From the NCBI RefSeq assembly GCF_004363175.1, contig NZ_SNYR01000001.1:496001-560000 (forward strand): a stretch of 64,000 nt of DNA, in the 5' to 3' direction. Below are positions 55,938-64,000 of this stretch, piece after piece. The DNA comes from Maritalea mobilis (GTDB lineage: Bacteria > Pseudomonadota > Alphaproteobacteria > Rhizobiales > Devosiaceae). The stretch's first letter is position 1; every line of letters starts with the position of its first letter. Under the pieces are notes generated by a model, which saw only the letters and a program-made list of their open reading frames with translations, had not been told where the DNA came from and ran no database searches. The position numbers and the translations under genes are program-made.

Positions 55938-56312
55938 CTATTTGCCTGGCCCAATAAAACTCTCAATCGTCTCCAGAAAATGGGGTAATGAAATTGGTTT
56001 GGAAATGTAGCCTTCACATCCCCCTTCCAAAATACGCTCTTCATCACCTTTCATCGCAAATGCGGTCACCGCGATCACAGGAATTGAGCGCAAAGCCTCG
56101 TCTTCCTTGATCCACTTGGTCACCACAAGGCCTGAAACCTCCGGTAATTGGATGTCCATCAAAATCAAATCTGGATGGTGCGCCTTGGCTAAATCCAACG
56201 CTTCCATCCCGTTGCGGGTCTGGATCGTGCGATAGCCACGCGACTCCAACAAATCGTTGAAAAGCTTCATATTCAGCTCGTTATCCTCAACGATCATTAC
56301 CGTCTTTGCCAT
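55938..56312 (-). CDS. divK: Polar differentiation response regulator DivK
   Basis: A single-domain receiver of 124 residues that relays phosphate in the PleC/DivJ-DivL-CckA pathway to control CtrA. The start [18 protein letters not shown] is the family form (acidic pair Asp10-Glu9), the phospho-Asp is in [13 protein letters not shown] (about residue 53) and the Lys in ISKPIS. I set ATG 56312 with GGGGACTTT in front; the longer frame to 56462 has no family support. Pairs with pleD downstream. Divergent from the DUF3572 gene across 93 bases. Confidence 0.96.
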   Translation of the reverse strand: MAKTVMIVEDNELNMKLFNDLLESRGYRTIQTRNGMEALDLAKAHHPDLILMDIQLPEVSGLVVTKWIKEDEALRSIPVIAVTAFAMKGDEERILEGGCEGYISKPISLPHFLETIESFIGPGK

Positions 56313-56405
56313 AAAGTCCCCAAATCTTTGCGAAACGCTTTTGCCCTTCCTTGATAAAAGCGTATAACAAGAAAACCTTACGAAAGACGTAATGAAAGCC
56401 GCATC

Positions 56406-56678
56406 ATGATGAAATCTAGCCCCGAAAAAATCCAATATATCGCCGATGCGTGCTTGAACCATCTTATTGCAGAACCTGAACTTTTAGCGCATTTCATGAC
56501 AGAAACAGGCACCTCGCCAGACGATATGCGCAGCGCCGATCCAACCACCCTCGCCGCTGGCTTGGTGGACTTCTTTGCACAAAATGAATCTGCCCTTTTA
56601 TCCATGTGCGCCAATGCGCGACTAACACCTGAAGAGGTGATGCGCGCCTTTTACACATTGAATGGCCATGAAGGATAA
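56406..56678 (+). CDS. DUF3572 domain-containing protein
   Basis: A 90-residue protein of the DUF3572 family, which is limited to alphaproteobacteria and usually found between divK and dinB. Recognised by [26 protein letters not shown] and [30 protein letters not shown]. It is probably all-helical; the function is unknown. Its end overlaps the dinB start by 17 bases, so the two are coupled. Confidence 0.88.
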   Translation: MMKSSPEKIQYIADACLNHLIAEPELLAHFMTETGTSPDDMRSADPTTLAAGLVDFFAQNESALLSMCANARLTPEEVMRAFYTLNGHEG

Positions 56679-58005
56679 GGTGACCCCAACAATATGCCGC
56701 GATTGCGGATATTTGGAGCAAGAGCGCAATATCTCACGATGCCCCAAATGCCGATCCGTGCGCATCATCAGCCATCCCGAACTGTTGGAGCTGGACATCG
56801 CCCATGTGGATTGTGACAGCTTTTACGCGGCGGTGGAAAAACGCGATAATCCTGAGCTTTTAGACAAACCACTTATCGTCGGCGGGCGAGAACGTGGCGT
56901 AGTATCAACCTGTTGCTATATCGCACGCATGAGCGGCGTGCGCTCAGCAATGCCCATTTTCCAAGCCAAACGCCTGTGCCCCAACGCTGTTTTCATGCCG
57001 CCAAACATGGCCAAATATGTCGCGGTGAGCAAGGAGATCAAAGCTAAGTTTCAAGCGCTTACGCCCCTTGTGGAACCGCTGAGCATTGACGAAGCTTTTC
57101 TGGACCTCTCCGGCACCCAATTGCTGCACAAGGCGGCACCAATTGAAGTGCTCACTCAATTGGCCAACGATGTTGAACGCGATATTGGCGTGACCATTTC
57201 AATCGGGCTGTCGCACAATAAGTTTCTCGCAAAAATTGCGTCAGAAATCGATAAACCACGCGGCTTGGCGCTTATTGGCAAAGAGGAAACCCGGGATTTC
57301 CTCGCTAAGCAAAAAGTTACGGTGATTTACGGTATTGGCAAAAAATTCGGCCAACGGCTTGAGAGTGACGGCATCACCCATATTGGACAGTTACAAGAAA
57401 TGGGCCTAAAAGATCTGGCAGGCCGATATGGCGAAATCGGTGCCCGACTCTTTTATCTGTCGCAAGGCGAAGATAAGCGGAAAATCAAATCCACGCGCGG
57501 CGTTAAATCTGTTTCAAATGAAACAACTTTTTTCAAAGATATCACAGACTTTGACGAACTTTCTAACATATTGCTTAAACTAAGCGAGAAAGTTTCAGCT
57601 CGGCTGAAAAAGAGCAATTTGGCAGGTGACACGGTGACGTTGAAACTAAAAACCGCAGGCTTTGCCACCCGCACCCGCTCTCGCCAATTGATTGAACCAA
57701 CTCAGCTTGCTCATGTTATTTTCGAAATGGGCATGTCGCTCTTGAAAAAAGAAGTTGGCATGACTGCATTTCGTCTGCTGGGTATTGGCGTTTCCGGGCT
57801 GGCAGCGCCCACCAGCACAGAAGACCCGCACGATCTTTTAGACCCCAATGTGGCCCGCAAAGCCAAGGCTGAACGGGCCATGGATAAGATACGAGAAAAA
57901 TTTGGCGACGACGCCCTATTGCGTGGGCGCATGATGCGCGCCAAATATGAAAAAGAACAACGCAAACAAGATTCGCAAAAGGACAAGTCCGATGAGCGCC
58001 ATTGA
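56662..58005 (+). CDS. dinB: DNA polymerase IV
   Basis: Y-family translesion polymerase. The 447-residue product has palm and fingers motifs LDIAHVDCDSFYAAVEKRDNP (about 43-63), STCCYIARMSGVRSAMPIFQAK, SIDEAFLDLSG and SIGLSHNKFLAKIASEIDKPRG, then the helix-hairpin-helix thumb and little finger. The N-terminal extension holds a Cys4 zinc knuckle (C12-x2-C15-x11-C27-x2-C30), a form seen in Rhizobiales DinB proteins and absent from Escherichia coli. The C-terminus is highly charged. No obvious LexA box is seen, and the start overlaps DUF3572, so regulation with it is likely. RidA overlaps its end. Confidence 0.94.
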   Translation: MAMKDKVTPTICRDCGYLEQERNISRCPKCRSVRIISHPELLELDIAHVDCDSFYAAVEKRDNPELLDKPLIVGGRERGVVSTCCYIARMSGVRSAMPIFQAKRLCPNAVFMPPNMAKYVAVSKEIKAKFQALTPLVEPLSIDEAFLDLSGTQLLHKAAPIEVLTQLANDVERDIGVTISIGLSHNKFLAKIASEIDKPRGLALIGKEETRDFLAKQKVTVIYGIGKKFGQRLESDGITHIGQLQEMGLKDLAGRYGEIGARLFYLSQGEDKRKIKSTRGVKSVSNETTFFKDITDFDELSNILLKLSEKVSARLKKSNLAGDTVTLKLKTAGFATRTRSRQLIEPTQLAHVIFEMGMSLLKKEVGMTAFRLLGIGVSGLAAPTSTEDPHDLLDPNVARKAKAERAMDKIREKFGDDALLRGRMMRAKYEKEQRKQDSQKDKSDERH

Positions 58006-58456
58006 ACAAAAATTGCAGGAAATGGGTCATAGCCTACCCGCGCCGAAAGCACCATTGGCCAGCTATTTGCCCGTTAAACGCAGTGGCAACACGCTTTATA
58101 TTTCAGGGCAACTGCCCCTGAATGAAGAAGGGTTGATAACGGGCCGCCTTGGCGACGATATCAGCGTAGAACAAGGTCAAAACGCCGCTCAGATTTGCGC
58201 CTTGAACATTCTGGGCCAAATCAAATCTGCCGCGAATGTGCCGCTGGAAGATATTGCACAGTTTGTAAAATTGTCGATTTTTGTGGCCAGCACGCCAGAA
58301 TTCACAGATCAACATTTGGTGGCCAACGGCGCTTCCAATTTGATTGGTGATCTGTTCGGCGAAAAAGGCCGCCATGCACGCGCAGCAGTTGGCGTACCTT
58401 CGCTACCATTGGGAGCGTGCGTAGAAATCGAAGCCATTATCGAAATCGCGTCCTAA
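57992..58456 (+). CDS. RidA family protein (reactive enamine/imine deaminase)
   Basis: A 154-residue protein of the YjgF/YER057c/UK114 family. RidA hydrolyses reactive 2-aminoacrylate formed by PLP enzymes; this one belongs to the longer branch with the start SAIEQKLQEMGHSLPAP and features YLPVKRSGNTLYISGQLP, GQNAAQICALNILGQIK, IFVASTPEFTDQHLVANGASNL and RAAVGVPSLPLGACVEIEAI, ending in the conserved Arg/Glu positions. The start is ATG 57992 with AAGGAC upstream, overlapping dinB by 14 bases. GDPD follows four bases later. Confidence 0.9.
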   Translation: MSAIEQKLQEMGHSLPAPKAPLASYLPVKRSGNTLYISGQLPLNEEGLITGRLGDDISVEQGQNAAQICALNILGQIKSAANVPLEDIAQFVKLSIFVASTPEFTDQHLVANGASNLIGDLFGEKGRHARAAVGVPSLPLGACVEIEAIIEIAS

Positions 58457-58460
58457 TCAA

Positions 58461-59222
58461 ATGCTCAAACAAATTTTCGCACAGCCGATTGCACATCGGG
58501 GCCTTCATGATGTCAAAAATGGCATCATTGAAAACTCTAAAGCCGCCTTTACGTCGGCCATTGCCAATCGTTATGCAATCGAATGTGATCTTCAACTCAC
58601 TGGCGACGAACAAGCAATTGTTTTTCATGATGAAAAGCTGAGCCGCTTGACCGAGCAAAAGGGAATGGTTGCGGACATCAGCATGGGCCAAGCTTGCCAT
58701 ATTCCGCTAAAAAACAGTGCTGATGAGGACCGCATTATGTCCTTCACACAAATGCTGGATTATGTGGATGGACGCGTGCCGCTGGTGGTTGAATTAAAAA
58801 GCCAAGGCCAACGCAACGCAGCACTGGCACGTGCGGCCCATGAAGCGGCGAAAGATTATCTGGGCGTGCTGTGCTTTAAGAGCTTTGACCCTGATCTGAT
58901 CCACCAATTGCACCGTTTAAGAGATAAATGGCCAAAGGGAATTGTTTTGGAGCGGGAAACACCACATGGTGGAACGGCTTGGACCGGCTTTGTGCTGCGG
59001 CATTTGTTGCATTTGCCTTTATCACGCCCGGACTTTCTCTCCTGCGATGCCAACAGCTTGGACTTGCCAGCTGTTCGCGCCTATCGCGCCACAGGCCGAA
59101 AGGTGATGAGCTGGACAATCAACAGCGCCGAGCGCTTAGAAAAAGCAAAAGCTGGTGCTGATCAAATTGTGTTTGAAAGCATCAACCCGGTAACCGGCGC
59201 ACCAGCGAAAGCAGCCGCATAA
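58461..59222 (+). CDS. Glycerophosphodiester phosphodiesterase family protein
   Basis: A 253-residue TIM-barrel enzyme of the GDPD family, which cleaves glycerophosphodiesters to glycerol-3-phosphate and an alcohol. Visible features: IAHRGLHD (catalytic His), NRYAIECDLQLTGDEQAIVFHDEKLSRLT (E and D metal ligands, catalytic His), LVVELKS and KVMSWTINS, with SADQIVFESINP-type ending. No signal peptide, so it is cytoplasmic, probably acting on lipid breakdown products. Start ATG 58461, four bases after RidA, so this is an operon with dinB and RidA. Confidence 0.9.
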   Translation: MLKQIFAQPIAHRGLHDVKNGIIENSKAAFTSAIANRYAIECDLQLTGDEQAIVFHDEKLSRLTEQKGMVADISMGQACHIPLKNSADEDRIMSFTQMLDYVDGRVPLVVELKSQGQRNAALARAAHEAAKDYLGVLCFKSFDPDLIHQLHRLRDKWPKGIVLERETPHGGTAWTGFVLRHLLHLPLSRPDFLSCDANSLDLPAVRAYRATGRKVMSWTINSAERLEKAKAGADQIVFESINPVTGAPAKAAA

Positions 59223-59237
59223 GGAGCAAAGCGTCAA

Positions 59238-60380
59238 TTGAGTTCAATTGTGCTGAAAACCAATGCACGCATCGCCGAAATAGGCGCTGAGGCGTGGGAC
59301 CAATTGGCAGGGCCAGACAACCCTTTCAATTCCTACGCCTTTTTGTCTGCTTTGGAGGAAAGCGGCTGCGTGGCTGCACATACGGGTTGGCAGCCTCAGC
59401 ACCTTAGCGTCGAAACAGAAACTGGCGAAATTCTGGGCGTGACGCCTGCCTATCTCAAAGGCCATTCGCAAGGCGAATATGTATTCGATCACGCCTGGGC
59501 CGACGCCTTTGAACGTGCTGGCGGCAGTTACTATCCGAAATTACAAATTTCGATTCCCTTCACCCCAGCCAGCGCGCCCAAACTACTCACGAAGCCCGAG
59601 GCAGAATTAGACGTAAAATCCATCCTGATCGACGGGCTGGAACGCGCCTGCGAACAACTCAATCTTTCTTCTGCCCATGCCACTTTTCTTGGCGATGATG
59701 AGGTGGAATTATTTCAATCCCACCAATGGCTTGAACGCCATGATCGGCAATATCATTGGCACAATCAGGGCTATGAACACTTTGATGATTTCTTGGCGCA
59801 ATTGGCGTCACGTAAGCGCAAAGCCATCAAAAAAGAACGGCGCACCGTTGCCGATCATAATCTGCGCATTGAATGGCTGAGCGGCAGCGACATTCAAGAA
59901 CATCATTGGGACGCGTTTTTTGCCTTTTATATGGATACAGGCAGCCGCAAATGGGGTCGCCCCTATCTCAATCGCAATTTCTTCTCGCTGATTGGTGAAA
60001 GCATGGGCGATAGAATCGTGTTGATGCTCGCCCATAATGGCACCGAATATGTAGCGGGCACCCTTAACCTAGTTGGGCAAGACACTTTGTTTGGTCGCTA
60101 CTGGGGCTGCAACCAGCACATTCCAAATTTGCACTTTGAGCTTTGTTATTATCAAGCCATTGATTTCGCCATCGAAAACAAGCTGGCCACGGTTGAGGCT
60201 GGCGCCCAAGGCGAACATAAAATTGCCCGCGGTTATGAACCGGTGACCACAAGATCTGCCCACTTTATCGCCAATCCGAATTTCCGCGAGGCGGTGAAGG
60301 ATTATCTGGATGAAGAGCGCCGCTATGTGGCTAAGGACCAAGAGCTGTTGAAAGAAGTGACGCCGTTCAAGAAAGGCTAA
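59238..60380 (+). CDS. GNAT family protein, FemAB/DUF482 type
   Basis: A 380-residue protein of the PF04339 (FemAB-like, formerly DUF482) family, an acyltransferase of GNAT fold whose substrate is unknown. Markers are the start WDQLAGPDNPFNSYAFLSALEESGC, the central FLAQLASRKRKAIKKERRTV and DTGSRKWGRPYLNRNFFSLIGE, and the EAGAQGEHKIARGYEPVTTRSAHF block, the last being very specific for the family. It starts with TTG 59238 after a strong AAGGAG at 11 bases, 15 bases after the GDPD gene. It may modify the envelope. Confidence 0.86.
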   Translation: MSSIVLKTNARIAEIGAEAWDQLAGPDNPFNSYAFLSALEESGCVAAHTGWQPQHLSVETETGEILGVTPAYLKGHSQGEYVFDHAWADAFERAGGSYYPKLQISIPFTPASAPKLLTKPEAELDVKSILIDGLERACEQLNLSSAHATFLGDDEVELFQSHQWLERHDRQYHWHNQGYEHFDDFLAQLASRKRKAIKKERRTVADHNLRIEWLSGSDIQEHHWDAFFAFYMDTGSRKWGRPYLNRNFFSLIGESMGDRIVLMLAHNGTEYVAGTLNLVGQDTLFGRYWGCNQHIPNLHFELCYYQAIDFAIENKLATVEAGAQGEHKIARGYEPVTTRSAHFIANPNFREAVKDYLDEERRYVAKDQELLKEVTPFKKG

Positions 60381-60467
60381 GCGCAAAGCTTCACTTGTGA
60401 TATAACCTAAGTTTGCCACATTCTTCGGCATGATAACATTTTTGTGACAAGCAGCTCGGGGCACAAA

Positions 60468-61610
60468 ATGAATTTAGTTTATTTTCTTGGACTTATTTTT
60501 CAGGCAGCGCTGGTTTTCACAGCCTCCACCCTTTTATTCGATATTTTGCACTTCTTTCTGCACAAATGGGAAAATTCTCGCTTCGCCCTGCTCCGCGAGT
60601 TTTCGCGCTGGCACGATGTGCACCATAAATTTCTCGACAAAGAAATGAAGGTGAACCCAAGCTGGGCCAAAGCCAATTTGTGGTGCCATTTGGTGCCCGA
60701 GTTTATCGTCTCAATTCTCGGCACAATGGTTTTTGTGATGTGGTTCGATTGGATTGCGGTGCTCTTTGTGGCCTTGATTCACACAGGCCTGTTTGCGCTG
60801 CGCGTTAAAGACAATGGCCGCGACATCAACCACACAGATATGGACCGCTTGAACGGTCAGCGCGGATTTGTTTTTGTCACCCCAACTTATCACGCCCTGC
60901 ACCATGTGCATCCACACCAGTTCTTCTCTTCATTCCTCAGTCTTTTTGACGTGTTGTTTGGCACCAACTGCCCAATTAAGGGGCGCCGCTTTTTGGTCAC
61001 AGGGGCTTCTGGCGCCTATGGTCAAGCCCTCACCCAGCGGCTGGAAAAGCTAGGCGCGATTATAGAAACGGCAAAGTTTGGTGAAGATTACGAGATCGAT
61101 CACTATGATCGCCTTGGCGAAAAGCTGCAAAAGGCAGATGTGCTGGTGTTGGCGCACGGCGCAAAAACCGACGAATGCTGGACGGCGAATTACACCAGCT
61201 TTGTTGATCTGATCGAAAAATTCCGAGTGATCGGCAAAGACCGCCTCACCCCACCAGAAATTTGGGCAGTTGGCTCAGAAATCGAATTACATGGCGACAT
61301 GGGCATTGAAGCGCTTAAACCATATGCAGCATCAAAACGTGCATTTGCGGCACGTGCCCGCGAATTTTACACCAGCCCAGACCTCACCTATCGCCATATT
61401 GTGCCTGCCGCGTTCACTTCACGCATGGGCAAAGGCCTTATGTCAGCCGATGTAGCGGCCGCTCTTTCACTCTTCCTGATCAAGCGCGGCTTCACTTATG
61501 TTCCTGTCACTTACACAACGTTGGCGGTGTGGAATTATATCCGTTTTCGGTTTATACCTTGGCCAAAATCCGTGCGCAAAGCACCCATCATCAGCAATAA
61601 GAGTGCCTGA
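60468..61610 (+). CDS. Fatty acid hydroxylase/sterol desaturase - short-chain dehydrogenase fusion
   Basis: A 380-residue two-domain protein. The N-terminal part (1 to about 165) is a membrane di-iron hydroxylase with four membrane segments and the histidine clusters HFFLH (28-32), HDVHH (49-53) and HALHH (142-146). The C-terminal part (about 172-345) is a Rossmann short-chain dehydrogenase: TGASGAYG (178-185), Ser270, and YAASK with Tyr286/Lys290. Fused proteins of this kind are annotated in databases mainly in cyanobacteria as bifunctional desaturase/SDR; the reaction here is unknown, perhaps oxidation of a lipid made by the same protein. ATG 60468 is chosen over GTG 60444. Not in the operon before it, about 87 bases away. 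Confidence 0.82.
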   Translation: MNLVYFLGLIFQAALVFTASTLLFDILHFFLHKWENSRFALLREFSRWHDVHHKFLDKEMKVNPSWAKANLWCHLVPEFIVSILGTMVFVMWFDWIAVLFVALIHTGLFALRVKDNGRDINHTDMDRLNGQRGFVFVTPTYHALHHVHPHQFFSSFLSLFDVLFGTNCPIKGRRFLVTGASGAYGQALTQRLEKLGAIIETAKFGEDYEIDHYDRLGEKLQKADVLVLAHGAKTDECWTANYTSFVDLIEKFRVIGKDRLTPPEIWAVGSEIELHGDMGIEALKPYAASKRAFAARAREFYTSPDLTYRHIVPAAFTSRMGKGLMSADVAAALSLFLIKRGFTYVPVTYTTLAVWNYIRFRFIPWPKSVRKAPIISNKSA

Positions 61611-61613
61611 TTT

Positions 61614-62030
61614 ATGAGCTACGATCCCGAAAACATTTTCACCAAAATCATCGCTGGCGACATTCCAAGCCACAAGGTCTATGAAGACGATGTGTGCATT
61701 TCCATCATGGACATTATGCCAGAAGCGCCAGGCCATGTGTTGGTGGTGCCGAAAAACGGATCACGCAACCTGCTTGATGCAGACCCGGCGGCATTGGCTG
61801 AGGTGATTAAACGGGTGCAAAAAATTGGCAATGCTGTGAAAACAGCAATGAACGCTGACGGCATTTTGTTGCGTCAATCAAGCGAAGAAGCTGCAGGACA
61901 AACGGTGTTTCACCTGCATTTCCACCTGATCCCCTGCCACAGTGATGTGGCGCGACGTGATCATGTGAGCGGCACAACAGCCAACGAAGAGTTGGCAGCC
62001 AATTGCGAGAAAATCAAAGCTGCACTTTAA
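61614..62030 (+). CDS. HIT family protein
   Basis: A 138-residue HIT protein, a nucleotide-binding hydrolase or transferase active on AMP derivatives. Features: NIFTKIIAGDIPSHKVYEDD, IMDIMPEAPGHVLVVPKN and the catalytic triad FHLHFHLIP. The C-terminal NEELAANCEKIKAAL is usual for the Hint-like branch. ATG 61614 lies three bases after the hydroxylase-SDR stop, so the two may share a transcript. A terminator follows 25 bases after the stop. Confidence 0.93.
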   Translation: MSYDPENIFTKIIAGDIPSHKVYEDDVCISIMDIMPEAPGHVLVVPKNGSRNLLDADPAALAEVIKRVQKIGNAVKTAMNADGILLRQSSEEAAGQTVFHLHFHLIPCHSDVARRDHVSGTTANEELAANCEKIKAAL

Positions 62031-62054
62031 GTGAGTTTGCCACCTAGAATGAAG

Positions 62055-62084
62055 AAGGCCGGGCATTTGCCCGGCCTTTATTTT
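62055..62084 (+). terminator. Terminator after the HIT gene
   Basis: Ten-bp perfect stem AAGGCCGGGC / GCCCGGCCTT with an ATTT loop and a TTATTTT tail. The clpA stop codon (62083-62085) is inside the tail, so clpA on the other strand has its terminator in the same hairpin region. Confidence 0.85.
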
Positions 62085-64000
62085 ATTCGCTTTCCAGCGT
62101 CGATTTAGGACCACGCTTTGTGGCCTTCGGCACCCGCGTGCTCGACGCTTTCTTGGTGCCGCTGGACTTAGCGGTTGTCTTTTTCGCCGCAGTTTTACGT
62201 GGTGCCTTTTTACCTGACTTTGGGCCAGTAATGGCTTTTGGCCGCGCGGGTTGTGGGGGCAAGAAGGTCAGCTTCAGCATGTCCTCTTTCCTATCTACGC
62301 CCACTTGCACAGTGCCGCCATTCTGCAACTTGCCGAACAAGACTTCGTCCGCCAATGGCTTCTTGATGTGCTCTTGGATAACGCGTCCCAATGGCCGTGC
62401 ACCCATCAACTCATCATAACCGCGTGTGGCAATCCATTCATTGGCCTCTGGGGTCAATTCAATGGTCACGCCGCGTTCGCCCAATTGCGCTTCAAGCTGC
62501 AGCACAAATTTGTCAACCACCAAAGACACAACATTCGTTTGCAGTGGTGCAAAGGAAATGGTCGCATCCAAACGGTTGCGGAATTCTGGCGTGAACAAGC
62601 GCTTAAGCGCCTCTTCGTCATCACCCGTGCGCCGCTCCTGCGTGAAGCCCATTGGGGCTTTTGACATTTCAGAAGCACCCGCATTTGAAGTCATGATCAA
62701 AATCACATTGCGGAAATTGACCTGCTTACCATTATGGTCGGTCAATTGGCCGTGATCCATCACCTGCAACAAAATGTTGAACAGGTCTGGATGAGCCTTC
62801 TCGATCTCGTCAAGCAACACCACACAATGCGGGTTCTGATCGACGCCATCAGTGAGCAAACCGCCTTGGTCAAAGCCAACATATCCCGGAGGCGCACCAA
62901 TCAAACGGGAAACGGTGTGCCGCTCCATATATTCGGACATATCAAAGCGCAGCAGCTCAAGCCCAAGCGTATCTGCCAATTGCTTGGCCACTTCGGTTTT
63001 GCCGACACCCGTTGGCCCGGTGAACAGATAAGACCCGATGGGCTTTTCTGGCTCACGCAAGCCGGCCCGCGCCAACTTAATGGCAGACGACAGTGCCGTG
63101 ATCGCAGCGTCCTGACCAAACACAACCCGCTTGAGGTTATCTTCAAGATTGGAGAGCACTTCCGCATCTGATTTGGAGACAGATTTCGGCGGAATCCGCG
63201 CCATCGTCGCGATGGTGGCTTCCACATCTTCCGTGTCGATCACGCTTTTGCGCTCCGCCAATGGCTTCAAGCGTTGCGCCGCGCCACTTTCGTCAATCAC
63301 GTCAATCGCCTTATCCGGCAATTTCCGGTCATTGATATAACGGGCAGAAAGCTCAACCGCCGTCTGAATGGCGTCGCTGGTATATTCCACCTCGTGATAT
63401 TTTTCGAAATAAGGCTTTAGCCCTTTCATAATATCAATGGCCTCAGAAACGCTTGGCTCCACAACATCAATCTTTTGGAAACGACGCACCAAAGCACGGT
63501 CTTTCTCAAAGAATTGGCGGAACTCTTTATAAGTTGTGGACCCAATGCACCGCACTGCCCCAGATGCCAAAGCAGGCTTCAGCAAGTTCGACGCATCAAG
63601 CGCACCACTGGATGTGGCCCCAGCACCGATAATGGTGTGGATTTCGTCGATAAACAGCACCGAATTCTCTTCAGCTTCCAATGCTTTCATCACCGCTTTC
63701 AAGCGCTCTTCAAAATCGCCACGATAGCGTGTGCCCGCCAACAATGCGCCCATATCTAGAGCGTAAATGGTGGCGTCTTTCAATACTTCTGGCACTTCTT
63801 TATCAACGATCCGCTTGGCCAAACCTTCGGCAATCGCTGTTTTACCAACGCCAGGATCCCCCACATAAATGGGGTTGTTTTTCGAACGGCGACAAAGCAC
63901 CTGAATGGTCCGGTCCAGCTCAGCTTTCCGGCCAATCAGCACATCGATTTTGCCATCCTGCGCCTTCTTATTCAGATTAACGCAGAATTCGTCCAATGGC
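62083..64000 (-). CDS. clpA: ATP-dependent Clp protease ATP-binding subunit ClpA, C-terminal part
   Basis: AAA+ unfoldase that feeds ClpP and, with ClpS, degrades N-end-rule substrates (the aat gene is in this window). Only the last 638 or so codons are inside; the N-terminal Clp repeat domain lies past the right edge. Both AAA modules are visible: Walker A GDPGVGKTAIAEG and GPTGVGKTEVAKQ, Walker B VLFIDEIHT and VVLLDEIEKAH, the GYVGFDQGG pore-loop and the IGL/ClpP-binding region near MSKAPMGF. The C-terminus, after LTFLP, extends about 55 residues as a Lys/Ala/Thr/Pro tail (SGKKAPRKTAAKKTTAKSSG) that Escherichia coli ClpA lacks. Confidence 0.95.
   Translation of the reverse strand, partial: PLDEFCVNLNKKAQDGKIDVLIGRKAELDRTIQVLCRRSKNNPIYVGDPGVGKTAIAEGLAKRIVDKEVPEVLKDATIYALDMGALLAGTRYRGDFEERLKAVMKALEAEENSVLFIDEIHTIIGAGATSSGALDASNLLKPALASGAVRCIGSTTYKEFRQFFEKDRALVRRFQKIDVVEPSVSEAIDIMKGLKPYFEKYHEVEYTSDAIQTAVELSARYINDRKLPDKAIDVIDESGAAQRLKPLAERKSVIDTEDVEATIATMARIPPKSVSKSDAEVLSNLEDNLKRVVFGQDAAITALSSAIKLARAGLREPEKPIGSYLFTGPTGVGKTEVAKQLADTLGLELLRFDMSEYMERHTVSRLIGAPPGYVGFDQGGLLTDGVDQNPHCVVLLDEIEKAHPDLFNILLQVMDHGQLTDHNGKQVNFRNVILIMTSNAGASEMSKAPMGFTQERRTGDDEEALKRLFTPEFRNRLDATISFAPLQTNVVSLVVDKFVLQLEAQLGERGVTIELTPEANEWIATRGYDELMGARPLGRVIQEHIKKPLADEVLFGKLQNGGTVQVGVDRKEDMLKLTFLPPQPARPKAITGPKSGKKAPRKTAAKKTTAKSSGTKKASSTRVPKATKRGPKSTLESE

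Overview
The window is chromosomal DNA of an alphaproteobacterium, most likely of the order Hyphomicrobiales (Rhizobiales). The evidence is the set and order of genes: accC-aat-DUF2155-NDUFA12, a B12-dependent class II ribonucleotide reductase, ppx-ppk-hdaA-AI2E-purM-purN, GatCAB with a non-discriminating type AspRS, pyrB with a pseudo-dihydroorotase followed by plsY-dprA-topA-rnr, and rpmG-pleD-divK-dinB. Base composition is close to 50% GC by eye, low for the order; a marine Devosiaceae-like genome would fit, but genus cannot be fixed from the sequence alone.

Layout. 1-3000: lipid, N-end-rule and respiratory housekeeping genes. 3000-7450: a long regulatory region with several perfect palindromes, then nrdJ. 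7450-9880: an accessory patch with an Abi_C-type (abortive infection) protein and a GIY-YIG protein bracketed by two copies of two different palindromic repeats. 9880-18100: DUF4342, a glycosyltransferase, DUF1801, SRPBCC, AMP nucleosidase, a malic enzyme/phosphotransacetylase fusion and an EAL phosphodiesterase. 18100-28900: aspS, rnd, ppx, ppk, hdaA, an AI-2E type exporter, purM and purN. 28850-34030: a second accessory patch of small metabolic enzymes (SDR, DMT exporter, three GNATs of which one is broken by an in-frame stop, a YafY regulator with a visible operator, a GST and a VOC protein). 34030-43100: gatB, chorismate mutase, an exported SUMF1-fold protein, a YjhX-like toxin, an XRE regulator/membrane protein pair, a pentapeptide repeat protein, gatA, gatC, two tandem exported PDC sensor proteins and an unrecognised protein. 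43100-53200: ruvX, pyrB, pyrX, plsY, dprA, topA, rnr, DUF983. 53200-64000: rpmG, a candidate structured RNA, pleD/divK cell-cycle signalling, dinB, ridA, GDPD, a FemAB-like GNAT, a fatty acid hydroxylase-SDR fusion, a HIT protein and the C-terminal part of clpA.

Several genes work together. PleD (diguanylate cyclase) and DivK form a polarity and cell-cycle module, and the EAL protein is a likely opposing c-di-GMP phosphodiesterase. AspRS and GatCAB probably make Asn-tRNA and/or Gln-tRNA by transamidation. PyrB and the catalytically dead PyrC homologue probably form one complex. HdaA should restrain DnaA. The least ordinary items are the repeat-bracketed GIY-YIG gene, the candidate minus-strand RNA sharing the rpmG terminator, the nrdJ promoter palindromes, the orphan PDC sensor pair, the XRE/membrane-protein cassette, the hydroxylase-SDR fusion and a histone-H1-like tail on ClpA. 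No tRNA, rRNA, CRISPR array, insertion sequence or prophage was recognised.
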